Positions 44,930 through 54,345 of a stretch of 64,000 nt of DNA are shown piece by piece. The notes beneath the pieces were generated by a model that saw only the letters and a program-made list of their open reading frames with translations, was not told where the DNA came from and made no database searches. The position numbers and the translations under genes are program-made. The stretch covers positions 48,342 to 112,341 of the forward strand of contig JACZYG010000007.1 of NCBI GenBank assembly GCA_022571215.1, given 5' to 3'. Source of the stretch: Fidelibacterota bacterium (GTDB lineage: Bacteria; Fidelibacterota; SORT01). Every line of letters starts with the position of its first letter. The first letter of the stretch is position 1.

Positions 44930-45403
44930 TTGATCCGAAGAGCAAGAGTATCAGACATGCAGGAATTAGTGTCACTATGGCACGAAATGATGAAATACCA
45001 CAAGGGTATGCATCCCGATTTTCGCATCTCGGAAAATGCTGATGTGGCGGTGACTGCAAACTTCACCGCTTTGTTTGATGATTCGCATTCAGCATTTATT
45101 GTCGCTGAAGAGGATCAGAAGATTGTGGGAATGCTGATTGCCCAAGTGCGTCAGGGCCTTCCGTATACTGCTACGGAGATTTCCGGATATATCAGAGACG
45201 TTACTGTGACAAAAGCCTTCAGGGGAAAGGGGATAGGCGGCGAATTAGTGGATGCGGGTGTAAAATATTTGAAATCGCAAAACGTGGAATATATAGATTT
45301 GATAACGGGATCGACGAATAAACTTTCAAACGATTTTTGGGAAAAAATGGGGTTTAAAGAAACTCTAAAAGTGAGAACCTTATTATTTGATTCCGAGCTC
45401 TAA
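44930..45403 (+). CDS. GNAT-family N-acetyltransferase
   Basis: A 157-residue GNAT protein. 'IRRARVSDMQELVSLW' is the usual N-terminus, the acetyl-CoA loop is 'AFRGKGIGGELVDAG', and 'NDFWEKMGF' closes the fold. The start is TTG, 29 bases after the SDR gene. Substrate unknown. Confidence 0.85.
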   Translation: MIRRARVSDMQELVSLWHEMMKYHKGMHPDFRISENADVAVTANFTALFDDSHSAFIVAEEDQKIVGMLIAQVRQGLPYTATEISGYIRDVTVTKAFRGKGIGGELVDAGVKYLKSQNVEYIDLITGSTNKLSNDFWEKMGFKETLKVRTLLFDSEL

Positions 45404-45405
45404 TA

Positions 45406-46689
45406 TTGAATAAATTTCGTCGAAAACAAAGGATGTTAGCGGCGTTTATGTTGATGCTATCTTCCTTTATATTAACATCGTTCGTATGCAAAGAAGAGCT
45501 GAGTAAAGCTACCATCCATGAAACTCGAGGAGTATGGGTTACCCGTTGGGATTACACTACAAAGATAAATTCTACAGATCCTGATTCTCAGAAAGCAGAG
45601 ATCCACAGATTATTCAAAATTGCGGAGAACTCAAATCTTAATAGTGTATTTTTCCAAGTCAGAGGAGCCTTTGACGCATACTATAATTCCAATTACGAAC
45701 CATGGGCGAAAACTCTTACGGATACTCTCGGTGTTTATCCCGGATGGGACCCGCTCGAGTTCGCAATCAGGGAATCCAAAGTGATGGGGTTGCAACTGCA
45801 TGCCTGGGTCAACGTATTTTCTCTATGGAAAGGAAAAACTCCTCCCGGTTCAAGCTACCCTCAACATGCGTATCATTCCAACCCTGAATGGATAGCGGTT
45901 GACAGTAAGGGACTGCCGATGAAACTCAACGACCACTATGTTTACGCTAATCCCGGAAATCCTGAGGTAAGAAAACATGTGTTGAATGTTGTACTCGACA
46001 TCGTAAGAAATTATGATATTGACGGTATCCACTTTGATTATATAAGATATCCAGAAAATTCGAATAATTTCGGGTATTCAAAGGATTCTATTAGCATCAG
46101 TCAATTTAACAGCAGAGAAGGAAATCCTGATTCATTAGAATGGGAAGATTGGCAGCGGCGGAATGTGCATTTATTCGTCAAAAGCGTAAAAGACAGTGTC
46201 TCCGTCGTTAAGCCGAACCTTGCCTTATCCGCGGCGGTATTGGGGAAATATAAGTTACCGGGTTGGAGTGGGTACGATGTTGTTTATCAGGATGCTGTTC
46301 CATGGATAGAAGAAGGCTGGCTGGATTTTATAGTCCCGATGACTTATACGAATAGAAAGCACGAAACTGCTTCCTTTACGAAATTGATTCATAATTGGAA
46401 TAAGAGAACGGGCAAGCCAAATTCCATTCTTGCCGGAATAGCGGCATATAGAGCAGAAGGTAAAAATGGATGGGGATGGAAAGAGATTGCATACCAGATA
46501 AATGATGTAAGAAAGGAACAGTTGGGAGGCATGGTGTTTTTTAATGCGGGAGCGTTAGAAGCCGATTGGAATATCGTCCAAAAGAGTTTTTTCAAAAACA
46601 GCGCTCTACCTCAACCGGTCATCCGGCAAACCGACAGTGGAGATTTGACGTCCGTTCAAACGGTATATTCTTTTCTAAATCTCAAATAA
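45406..46689 (+). CDS. Glycoside-hydrolase-like (GHL10/DUF187) exported protein
   Basis: A 427-residue exported protein: a basic start, a hydrophobic segment ending 'LTSFVCKEE' (possible lipobox cysteine), then a TIM-barrel-like domain opening 'HETRGVWVTRWDYT' with 'FDYIRYP', 'DGIHFDYIR' and 'VPMTYTNR'. The family is the YddW/GHL10 group, related to GH10/GH13-like hydrolases acting on cell-wall or surface glycans. Starts at TTG 45406 or ATG 45433 are both possible. Confidence 0.82.
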   Translation: MNKFRRKQRMLAAFMLMLSSFILTSFVCKEELSKATIHETRGVWVTRWDYTTKINSTDPDSQKAEIHRLFKIAENSNLNSVFFQVRGAFDAYYNSNYEPWAKTLTDTLGVYPGWDPLEFAIRESKVMGLQLHAWVNVFSLWKGKTPPGSSYPQHAYHSNPEWIAVDSKGLPMKLNDHYVYANPGNPEVRKHVLNVVLDIVRNYDIDGIHFDYIRYPENSNNFGYSKDSISISQFNSREGNPDSLEWEDWQRRNVHLFVKSVKDSVSVVKPNLALSAAVLGKYKLPGWSGYDVVYQDAVPWIEEGWLDFIVPMTYTNRKHETASFTKLIHNWNKRTGKPNSILAGIAAYRAEGKNGWGWKEIAYQINDVRKEQLGGMVFFNAGALEADWNIVQKSFFKNSALPQPVIRQTDSGDLTSVQTVYSFLNLK

Positions 46690-46739
46690 ACAGCTGAACT
46701 TTCATCATATTATCATGTTATTTTTTCAGCAATAAATTA

Positions 46740-47570
46740 ATGACCGATAATTTAAAGTCTGCGTTGGAGAAATTTCAACAGGTTCAGGAGAGGGAAAAAG
46801 CTCTTGGCGTTTGGGAAAGTTGCGGTTCATCATTCAAGATTCAGAAGAAGCAAAATGCGGTCGGTGTTCTTTTAATCCACGGTTTCGGATCTTCTCCCTA
46901 CGAAATGAAAGGCTTGGGAGATCATCTATTTCAGGCAGGAAATAATGTTTATTCGGTACGCTTATCGGGGCATGCCACTAATTTAGAAGACTTTGCTAAA
47001 TCTGGCAGCGAGAGCTGGTTAATATCAGCTGAAGAAGCTTACGAAATTATTATAGGAGTTTCTTCACGCATTTTTATAATTGGTCAATCGTTAGGAGCCG
47101 GAATTTCTTTGATCTTAGGCTCCAAGGTAAAACCCGGCGGAATAGTCTCCCTTGCATGTATTCTTAATTTTATGGACAGAAAAATAAAATTCACATCAAT
47201 TGCTGTTATAAGAAAGTTATTTCCATATGTAACGATAAAAGTGGATGACGACGATAAAGGATATGTTTATGATAGAAGGCCGACAACGGCAATATCAGAG
47301 TTACTTAAAGTGCGTGATAGCCTGATCAAAAATCTACCGGATCTGCGATCCCCGTTATTACTGATTCAGGCTGAAGACGATCCCGTTATTCATCCTAAAA
47401 GCGCAGAAATAATATTCAGTCAGACCGGTTCAAAAGTAAAGGAAATATTGAAACTCAAAGAAGGTGGGCATAGACTCACACTTTTACAAAAACCCAATAG
47501 AGACACACTGTTTAATAAGATCGTTTCCTTTCTCGAAGAGCAGTCCGATCGGAATCAGGACCCTCATTAG
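46740..47570 (+). CDS. Alpha/beta hydrolase (carboxylesterase/monoacylglycerol-lipase-like)
   Basis: A 276-residue serine hydrolase. 'LLIHGFGSSPYEMKGLGDHL' forms the oxyanion side, 'GQSLGAG' is the nucleophile elbow, the Asp is in 'QAEDDPVIHP' and the His in 'EGGHRLTL'. It resembles thermostable carboxylesterases and monoacylglycerol lipases. Cytoplasmic, with no signal. Substrate not assignable. Confidence 0.88.
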   Translation: MTDNLKSALEKFQQVQEREKALGVWESCGSSFKIQKKQNAVGVLLIHGFGSSPYEMKGLGDHLFQAGNNVYSVRLSGHATNLEDFAKSGSESWLISAEEAYEIIIGVSSRIFIIGQSLGAGISLILGSKVKPGGIVSLACILNFMDRKIKFTSIAVIRKLFPYVTIKVDDDDKGYVYDRRPTTAISELLKVRDSLIKNLPDLRSPLLLIQAEDDPVIHPKSAEIIFSQTGSKVKEILKLKEGGHRLTLLQKPNRDTLFNKIVSFLEEQSDRNQDPH

Positions 47571-47719
47571 AAGATTTAGCTTAATAATCAGTGTTTCAGT
47601 TCTTAAAAGTCGCACCAAATACCTGTTGAATCTTTGCCAAAAATTTTTTAAATTATCTATGTATCATCCGCAAAACCTAAAAGAACGGTTCATGCTATTC
47701 AAAGGAATGATTAAGAAGA

Positions 47720-48202
47720 ATGACTGTTGACGACACGATAACAAATTCATTGAACAGCTCTACATTGAAGCAATTGAATCTCGAGCCTCCGATTGAGATT
47801 CCATCGGGTACTCCGGTTTTCGAGGCTGTGGATAAAATGAGCGACAATGGATTCGGATGTATTTTGGTGACCGACGGCGGGAAGCTTGTAGGAATATTTA
47901 CCGAACGAGATGTTTTGTTGAAAATTTCCATATCGGATGTGAACGAGTCCCAATCGGTAGACGAATTTATGACAAAGGAACCCGATACTTTGAAAGTTAC
48001 TAATACATTATCCGATGCTGTAAGAGAAATGAGTTCTCGAGGGTATCGGCATCTTCCCATTATGGACGAGGAAAACAGCAAATGTGTTGGGATAATAACC
48101 GCAAAACAAATTATCAAATTTGTCGTAGAATTTATTCCCGAACAGGTCTATAATCTTCCTCCGAGTTTGGATCAAAGCATGTTGACCCCGGAAGGCGGGT
48201 AG
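47720..48202 (+). CDS. CBS-domain pair protein
   Basis: 160 residues with two CBS motifs: residues about 27-75 ('GCILVTDGGKLVGIFTERDVL') and about 90-135 ('YRHLPIMDEENSKCVGIITAK'). CBS pairs sense adenine nucleotides. Eight bases before a second CBS gene. Confidence 0.9.
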   Translation: MTVDDTITNSLNSSTLKQLNLEPPIEIPSGTPVFEAVDKMSDNGFGCILVTDGGKLVGIFTERDVLLKISISDVNESQSVDEFMTKEPDTLKVTNTLSDAVREMSSRGYRHLPIMDEENSKCVGIITAKQIIKFVVEFIPEQVYNLPPSLDQSMLTPEGG

Positions 48203-48210
48203 TAAGAATA

Positions 48211-48726
48211 ATGAAATGCCCTCAATGTTATCAAGAGAATTTTCCTGGAGAGGATTACTGCGTGAACTGCGGATTTGCTCTGATGGACGCAGATCTCAAC
48301 AAACCCAAGAAAGGTTTTGGAGCCTTGATACTATCTGATACTGTGGAAAAATTGGCGCCGCCGGAGCCGTTAATCGTAAAACCGGATTCAACGGTGAAAG
48401 AGGCGGTAGAGTTGATGATAAAGCACGGGCATGGCAGTGTGCTTGTGGTGGAAAATGAAGAACTGATCGGGATATTTACGGAAAGGGATTTATTGAAGCG
48501 AGTGGTTAATGTAAGATTGGATGTGAGTGTCGCGAAGATTAGCGAAGTAATGACAGGTGAGCCGCAATCACTTTCGGATTCGGATTCAATCGCATATGCC
48601 CTGAATCGCATGGCAGTACACAGCATACGCCACGTTCCCATAATGAGTAATAATAAAGTATCAGGATTTATCTCGGTCAGAGGAATGCTAAAGTATATAT
48701 CCGAACATACTTTAGAGAGAACATAA
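48211..48726 (+). CDS. Zinc-ribbon plus CBS-domain protein
   Basis: 171 residues. The N-terminal zinc ribbon has 'CPQCYQENFPGEDYCVNCG' (two Cys-x2-Cys pairs). It is followed by two CBS motifs ('GSVLVVENEELIGIFTERDLL', 'IRHVPIMSNNKVSGFISVR'). It is probably a stand-alone regulatory partner of the upstream CBS protein, with the zinc ribbon mediating nucleic-acid or protein contacts. No effector domain is visible. Confidence 0.88.
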   Translation: MKCPQCYQENFPGEDYCVNCGFALMDADLNKPKKGFGALILSDTVEKLAPPEPLIVKPDSTVKEAVELMIKHGHGSVLVVENEELIGIFTERDLLKRVVNVRLDVSVAKISEVMTGEPQSLSDSDSIAYALNRMAVHSIRHVPIMSNNKVSGFISVRGMLKYISEHTLERT

Positions 48727-48855
48727 AATTATAATAATCCCCGCTATTTTGCCCTAACTCCATTTAATCATTAAATTTTTCGTATAAAATAATAATCACC
48801 CGAACCCTCATTAAGGAGTTGATCATACCGAAGAGGAAAGGTCTAAAGGAAACTA

Positions 48856-49341
48856 ATGACTGAAGAAGAGAAGAACGAACGGTTCAAAAGTATATTTAAG
48901 AAATTCAATTATGGATTATACGTTCTTGGCGGAGCGAATTCAGATTCTGAAGATCTGATAATTTGCAGCTGGGTGATGCAAAGCAGCTACGATCAGGGTG
49001 AAGTTGTTATTAACATTGACGGGAGCAGACCCATTTATTCTTTGATACAGGAAGCCGGTAAATTCACGGTTTCTGTTCTCGGGATTGATAACTTGAATGA
49101 GGCATCAATCTGCGCTCTCTCCGAAGATAAGAGGAAAGAGAAGCTCGGTAGTTTGAACTTCGCGAGAACTTCGGATAACATACCTTATCTGGAAAATTCG
49201 TTGGCATATTTTGATTGCAAGTACAGCGATTCTATAAAGATGAAAAGCAGCGTACTTTTAATCGGTACTCCAGTCGGAGGTGAAGTTCTATCCGAAGGAG
49301 ATTCGCTCACTCTTCATGATTACTACAAATTGCTCGGGTAG
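48856..49341 (+). CDS. Flavin-reductase-like FMN-binding protein
   Basis: 161 residues matching the flavin reductase domain: 'GLYVLGGAN', 'SWVMQSSYDQGEVVINI', 'FTVSVLG' and a C-terminal 'HDYYKLLG'. It binds FMN and may reduce flavin or act in a two-component monooxygenase. Convergent with the sodium symporter gene two bases away. Confidence 0.8.
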   Translation: MTEEEKNERFKSIFKKFNYGLYVLGGANSDSEDLIICSWVMQSSYDQGEVVINIDGSRPIYSLIQEAGKFTVSVLGIDNLNEASICALSEDKRKEKLGSLNFARTSDNIPYLENSLAYFDCKYSDSIKMKSSVLLIGTPVGGEVLSEGDSLTLHDYYKLLG

Positions 49342-49343
49342 AT

Positions 49344-50774
49344 TCACTCTGACATAAAGGGAAGCCACTTCTCCTTGCTTGGCGGTTCTGTAAGCAAACT
49401 GACTACTATCAAAGTAGACACGGAGAGAAAGATCGCAGGAATAACGGCGTCTATTACCACTCCGCTTAATCCGAGTGAGGCGGGCACGGTAACGTCCATT
49501 CCGAAATTTTTCCAAATAATGGTAACGAAGGTGCCTACAAGTATAGATGAGACGCCGCCGGGCGTAGTGGCTCTTTTCCAGAAAAATGACGCTAATAACG
49601 CCGGAGTGATGCCCGCTCCGTAAATAGTGTAAGCATAGAGCGCGACAGAAAGAAATTTATCGTCCAATGTTGACAGCAGATACGCGAGGATACCCAGTAC
49701 GACAACTACTATCCTCGATAGTAGAACGATCTTTTTTGGTGAAACGTCCGGTTCTATGAACCGTTGATAGATGTCTCTTACCAGACTTGTAGCCGGTACG
49801 AGAAGATATGAATCGGCGGTAGAAACAATTATACCGATTACAGTACTTATGATGATAACTCCAAGCACTACCGGAAGATTATTGAAAGCGGCATAAACAA
49901 TTACACGACCCGGAATCTCCAATCCCGGATTAAGCGCGCTCGCTATCCATGCGGTTAGTATAATCATTACCTCTACGACAGCAACACCGATAAGCATATA
50001 TATCACAGATTTTTTAGCTGTAGCTGCGTCCTTAGCCGAAAAAAAACGCTGATACATATTTGCGTCGCCAAGCATCAGAAGGAAGGCGGGAAGGAGTAAA
50101 CCCACAATTTCCCATCCACTCAATATTCCTGTGAAGTTAAAATGACTATCAGGTAACAGCTGTCTCATTCCCTCGATGCCTCCGACTTCGACAAAGAGAA
50201 AGGGTACGGCAAGAAAGATGCCTATGATAATGAGAACGCCATTTACGAGGTCGGTATAAGCCACAGAAAACATACCCGCCATGGCGGTGTAGAGTATAAC
50301 AAACACGGCGGAAATTATTACGCCGGTGGAGACATCTATGTCGGGATTGATAATATTTATAACCGCGCCGCCTGCGCGATATTGATACGATACTATCGTA
50401 GTATATGCGATGACGACCGTTATGGTGCCTAATATGCGAGCCCATTTATTGTACCTGACTTCAAGGATATCCTGAACGGTAAACTGCTTGAAGTTTCTTA
50501 CTTTATCGGCTATGAAATATAATACTATTATCCCCAGAAAACCGGAGATTGGCAGGATCAAGGCGATGATTCCTATTTCATAAGTTTTTTCAGCATTGCC
50601 GAATATGCTGCCGGAGCCGATCCAGGTTGCCAGGAGAGTACCCACAAGAACATAGGTGGGTAATTTTCGTCCGGCGACCATAAAATCAGCCTGGTCTTTG
50701 ACATTTCTGCTTCTGACCGCTCCTACAACGATGAGGATTAGTAAATATATCAGCGCAACCCAAAAGTAGACCAT
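49344..50774 (-). CDS. Sodium:solute symporter (SSS family)
   Basis: A 476-residue inner-membrane protein with about 13 helices. 'ADFMVAGRKLP' near residue 30 is the SSS signature, with 'TLLATWIGSGSIFGNAEKTYEIG' and 'AGMFSVAYTDLVNG' conserved. Substrate could be proline, pantothenate, sugars or others. GGAG lies ten bases before the ATG. It ends an operon with the hypothetical protein and AlkD-like genes. Confidence 0.9.
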   Translation of the reverse strand: MVYFWVALIYLLILIVVGAVRSRNVKDQADFMVAGRKLPTYVLVGTLLATWIGSGSIFGNAEKTYEIGIIALILPISGFLGIIVLYFIADKVRNFKQFTVQDILEVRYNKWARILGTITVVIAYTTIVSYQYRAGGAVINIINPDIDVSTGVIISAVFVILYTAMAGMFSVAYTDLVNGVLIIIGIFLAVPFLFVEVGGIEGMRQLLPDSHFNFTGILSGWEIVGLLLPAFLLMLGDANMYQRFFSAKDAATAKKSVIYMLIGVAVVEVMIILTAWIASALNPGLEIPGRVIVYAAFNNLPVVLGVIIISTVIGIIVSTADSYLLVPATSLVRDIYQRFIEPDVSPKKIVLLSRIVVVVLGILAYLLSTLDDKFLSVALYAYTIYGAGITPALLASFFWKRATTPGGVSSILVGTFVTIIWKNFGMDVTVPASLGLSGVVIDAVIPAIFLSVSTLIVVSLLTEPPSKEKWLPFMSE

Positions 50775-50828
50775 ATTTCGGCAGCTCCTTAAATTTTATT
50801 TGTTTAGTTAATCGCTCAATATTCTGTT

Positions 50829-51143
50829 TCAGTTGACAATGTGACCGCCGAGCCTGCCGGATAAGTACTCCGCTACCAACTTGGCGTGGGAAATTGTCCA
50901 CCCGACAGACTCTTTTGAAACGGGCACAACATTGATCTCGTTCGCGCCCGGATCGTATAAAATTTCTAAATGTCCGCTGTTACCATTTTTTTTGAGAAGC
51001 CAAATTAACCCGCCTACAGGATTTTTAACGTTACTTGAAATAGCAGGAGTGAGTCCCAAGGTTTTACCGCTGTCGGCAATAGCGGAGAGGATGTCTCCCA
51101 CTTCTAAAACCTCATCTATACCTGAAATACGATATTTTTGCAT
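50829..51143 (-). CDS. Hypothetical protein, unrecognised
   Basis: A 104-residue protein of no family I recognise; charged and probably soluble. It contains 'GIDEVLEVGDILSAIADSG' and 'EILYDPGANEINV', and ends 'SGRLGGHIVN'. The ATG overlaps the AlkD-like stop codon (TGATG), so it is translated with that gene. The gene context suggests no particular role. Confidence 0.7.
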   Translation of the reverse strand: MQKYRISGIDEVLEVGDILSAIADSGKTLGLTPAISSNVKNPVGGLIWLLKKNGNSGHLEILYDPGANEINVVPVSKESVGWTISHAKLVAEYLSGRLGGHIVN

Positions 51144-51868
51144 CAAAGACCCAGGTCTTTCTTATGAGCATCACTTAATTTTTCGCTCCCGTGTTTCAAA
51201 ACATATGGAACCGCGCTGTTCTTTTGTTCCATCAAAAATAGGTAAGCAGAATTCTCATCGGCTCGGGCAGCCTCCCGAATCGCCCATGCGACGGCTTTCC
51301 GAACCATTTTGTTATTATCGGCAACGAGAGGACGGAGAACTTCAAAAGTTGCCGTGGGATTGGAATGCCCGCCGTGATTCAAGGTTACGGTAGCCGCTGC
51401 GGCAAACCTGCGTCTCCAAACATTTGTTTGCTTAGCCCACTTCTTTAAATCGGTAATGAGGTCGATATTCGCTAAGAGTATTTTCCCGGCAAACTGTGTC
51501 GCAAGTTGGTCGCATGTCTCCCAATTGGAGATGTAGTCTACCCAATTATCTATTAGTTTCCATGCATCTCTATCCATCTTTTTTACTCTTTTAGACAGCG
51601 CAAAAATCGCGAATAACTGTTCTTCGCGACCCTCAGTTTTGAAACATTCATCAGCGAGTATAAGCAGATCGTCAGTGTCCAGCTCCTTTCCATGTTCTTT
51701 CATGAAATCGTTTGTGATGGTTTTTATGATTGGAACTCTGACGCCTAATACTCTGTCCTCATCATCGATTATTTTTTTCATTGAATCAACGTAACCGGGA
51801 TCGATATTGGAACTGAATTTTTCTTTAAGGGAAATGATTAACTTCTTTGCGTCTTCAGGAGTAAGCAA
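51143..51868 (-). CDS. AlkD-like DNA alkylation repair protein
   Basis: 241 residues of HEAT-like helical repeats of the AlkC/AlkD family, which remove bulky or cationic alkyl bases. 'VWRRRFAAAATV' and 'NKMVRKAVAWAIREAA' are the conserved DNA-binding region, with 'WETCDQLATQFAG' upstream. It is the first gene of a minus-strand operon. Confidence 0.85.
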   Translation of the reverse strand: MLTPEDAKKLIISLKEKFSSNIDPGYVDSMKKIIDDEDRVLGVRVPIIKTITNDFMKEHGKELDTDDLLILADECFKTEGREEQLFAIFALSKRVKKMDRDAWKLIDNWVDYISNWETCDQLATQFAGKILLANIDLITDLKKWAKQTNVWRRRFAAAATVTLNHGGHSNPTATFEVLRPLVADNNKMVRKAVAWAIREAARADENSAYLFLMEQKNSAVPYVLKHGSEKLSDAHKKDLGL

Positions 51869-52043
51869 TATCTGTCTCTTATTGATTGAATTACGGTGCT
51901 TAAAAATAACTTATACAATCAGATATGCAAGAAAAGATTTGGGGAAGAATCAAGCTTTAAAGGTTGGTAATTGTTCCACTACCGTTTTTGCAGGGGATCA
52001 GCCATTAAATTAAAACAGCTGTACGGTAAGCAAAGAAAATGTA

Positions 52044-53357
52044 TCAGGAGCCGTTTGCGGAGATATTTTCCTTTATCCAATCGGTAGTAACACTCTTTGG
52101 TCTTTCAAGAGGAAAGCCCAGGGCGCGTGACCAGATGGAAGAAACCAATATGCCGATGGCTCTTGAAACGCCAAACAACACGGTATAATAATCATAATCC
52201 TTAATGCCGTAATGCCATTGGAGACAACCGGAATGCGCGTCTACGTTTGGCCATGGATTTTTCGCTTTTCCTTGTTCCCTGAGAATATCAGGTACGGTTT
52301 CGTAGAGCATGCTGACTATTTGGAACAGGTCATCATCAGGTAAGTGCTTCAAGGCAAATTCTCTTTGAGCGGTATAGCGGGGATCGGTTTTTCTTAATAC
52401 GGCATGCCCGTAACCGGGTATTACCTGTCCGTTGTTGAGAGTTTCCCAGACGTATTCCACAAGTTGTTTCTTAGTGGGCACTCCGCCGCCTAATTTTTCC
52501 TGCAAATGTTGTATCCAGATAAGTACTTCCTGGGTGGCAAGTCCATGAAGCGGACCGGATAAAGCAGCCATACCGCCCGCAAGACTGTAGTATGCGTCGG
52601 ATAAAGTAGAACCTATCAAGTGAGCTGTGTGCGCGGATGCGTTCCCACCCTCATGGTCTGCATGAATAGTGAGGTATAGTCTCATCAATTCTTTGTATTC
52701 GGGCGATTCGATTCCCATCATATGAGCGTAATTTGCCGCCCAGTCAAGGTTTTCATCGGTATGAATCCTAGTTCCATCCTTAAAAGATCTGCGGTAGATA
52801 AATGCGGCTATACCGGGTAATTTCCCGAGGAGATTCATGCAATCTTCGTATTGGGGATCCCAATACTCTTCTTTGTACATTCCCTCGTGATATCGCGTCG
52901 AAAACACTGAATCCTTTTGAAGAGCGAGGATACCCACGGAGAACTGTGTCATGGGATGCGTATCCGGCGGTAAGCCATTAATAGTATCAAAGACATGTTG
53001 AGGAGTTTCCTTACGAGCCATCCATTCATTATAAACTTCCTTCACATCTTCTTCGGTGGGGAGGTCAGCAGTCAAAAGTAGATAGAATAGCCCTTCCGGG
53101 AGCGGTTCCTCGCCGCCTTCGGCTCTCGGGAGCCGTTCTCTTAATTCAGGTATGGTATAACCGCGAAAACGTATCCCTTCGTTCTTGTCAAGCGCGGAAG
53201 GTTCCCAAACCATACATTTAATTCCCCTCATCCCCCCATAGGCTTGGGCTACACTGACTTCACCAAGCTTATAATCGCCTGATTCCTTAAGGAGTTCCTT
53301 GACCTCTTTTCGTTTCAGCTCAATCTTAGAAAATAATTTTTCTTTTAAATTTGACAT
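52044..53357 (-). CDS. gltA: Citrate synthase, eukaryotic-type
   Basis: Condenses acetyl-CoA and oxaloacetate to citrate. Catalytic residues: the substrate-binding His in 'HADHEGGNASAHT', 'GPLHGLATQE' (catalytic His), 'GYGHAVLRKTDPRY' and 'NVDAHSGCLQWHYGI' (catalytic Asp). The sequence is of the mitochondrial type, distinct from the short lyase-like protein at 33445. An ATG at 53357 gives 437 residues; GTG at 53366 is an alternative. Its presence with a citrate-cleavage-like operon implies opposing reactions. Confidence 0.95.
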   Translation of the reverse strand: MSNLKEKLFSKIELKRKEVKELLKESGDYKLGEVSVAQAYGGMRGIKCMVWEPSALDKNEGIRFRGYTIPELRERLPRAEGGEEPLPEGLFYLLLTADLPTEEDVKEVYNEWMARKETPQHVFDTINGLPPDTHPMTQFSVGILALQKDSVFSTRYHEGMYKEEYWDPQYEDCMNLLGKLPGIAAFIYRRSFKDGTRIHTDENLDWAANYAHMMGIESPEYKELMRLYLTIHADHEGGNASAHTAHLIGSTLSDAYYSLAGGMAALSGPLHGLATQEVLIWIQHLQEKLGGGVPTKKQLVEYVWETLNNGQVIPGYGHAVLRKTDPRYTAQREFALKHLPDDDLFQIVSMLYETVPDILREQGKAKNPWPNVDAHSGCLQWHYGIKDYDYYTVLFGVSRAIGILVSSIWSRALGFPLERPKSVTTDWIKENISANGS

Positions 53358-53366
53358 CGAACTCAC

Positions 53367-53599
53367 TGGCGACTATGCCTCCACTTCTATAATTTAAAAC
53401 CTTCTATCCTTAACGTTTTCCGACTACTCCTGCAATCCCCCAAGAAAAATATTTCTTTCCAGATCTTTAACTTAACCTCGCAGCTGAACTAAATCAAGTA
53501 CTCGATAAATTTACAAAAGAAATATTTCCATTTTTATCGAAAAAAAAGTAAGTAGCAATACATGCCCATCTAAAAAGCGATATGCGAATGAGCGAACGA
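53367..53599. other. Noncoding gap
   Basis: Between the citrate synthase start and the small gene upstream. It is AT-rich and could hold the citrate synthase promoter, but I see no convincing boxes or hairpin. Confidence 0.3.
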
Positions 53600-53788
53600 T
53601 CAGTAACCTTCGTCCTCCCAGAAATTCTTTTGCTCCTCGATTACCCGGTTAACGTATCGAGCGAGCTTTCGTTTATCCGAGGAAAGTCTGATAGTTACCT
53701 CATCCTCGGTACTCGCGCACTTCCGCATGATGGATTCGAGTTCCTCTAATTCATCTTTTTCAAGTTCAATACTCAGTTTAGCTCTCAT
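53600..53788 (-). CDS. Small hypothetical protein
   Basis: 62 residues, charged, with an alternating beta-helix-beta-helix feel ('RAKLSIELEKDELEELESIMRK', then 'EVTIRLSSDKRKLARYVNRVIEEQ'). The layout weakly recalls Pcc1-like small proteins, but the length and match are too poor to assign. ATGA overlap with the MPG glycosylase gene supports it as real. Confidence 0.6.
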   Translation of the reverse strand: MRAKLSIELEKDELEELESIMRKCASTEDEVTIRLSSDKRKLARYVNRVIEEQKNFWEDEGY

Positions 53789-54345
53789 GGTTTTTCCGCC
53801 CTATGTTTGCTGACATACTTGTTGCCTTTTATGAAGAATCTCCAATTCAAGTCCCTGGCTTTACTGATTCCTATACGGGCGCTCTGTCCTATCTCAGGTA
53901 TGGATCTTCGATGAATCAGAGTTATTGAATCTCCAATAATTTGATTATTTAGCTCGGGACCGATACCAAACGCCTGGCAAAGTTTTCCCGGACCGTTTGT
54001 CAGATTAAGTAAGTCAGCAGTGTTACGCCTCTTTTGCATGAACTCTATCCCCTCAAGCGGTTCGACAGCCCTGATCAAAACGGCTCCGATGCCATTTTGT
54101 TCCGTAGTGAAATTCAAGAGGTTATACATTCCGTAATTCAGATATATGTAAATATGACCGTATGTGTCGGCGAGTATTTTTGCCTTGTGGCGGCGAGTAT
54201 TGTAATGAGAAGCGTCATCAGTTTTGTAAGCTTCTGTTTCAACAATGATGCCCTTGCAATCATTATGGGATAATTCTGTCCCTAATAGTTTACGGGCTAC
54301 AGACAGCGTACCGGCTGCGAAGAATTTCTTTGTCAATTCTCTCAT
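53785..54345 (-). CDS. 3-methyladenine DNA glycosylase (MPG/AAG family)
   Basis: Base-excision glycosylase for alkylated purines. Motifs: 'ARKLLGTEL', 'VETEAYKTDDASHY' with the catalytic Glu, 'YIYLNYGMYNLLNF', 'VLIRAVEPLEG' and 'LTNGPGKLCQAFGI'. 186 residues is normal. It overlaps the SDR upstream and the small gene downstream by four bases each. AlkD-like repair is encoded at 51143. Confidence 0.93.
   Translation of the reverse strand: MRELTKKFFAAGTLSVARKLLGTELSHNDCKGIIVETEAYKTDDASHYNTRRHKAKILADTYGHIYIYLNYGMYNLLNFTTEQNGIGAVLIRAVEPLEGIEFMQKRRNTADLLNLTNGPGKLCQAFGIGPELNNQIIGDSITLIHRRSIPEIGQSARIGISKARDLNWRFFIKGNKYVSKHRAEKP

Noticed and set aside
47464..47730. 88-residue frame between the hydrolase and CBS genes
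   Set aside because: Most of it overlaps the real hydrolase gene in another frame, and the rest has no recognisable features.
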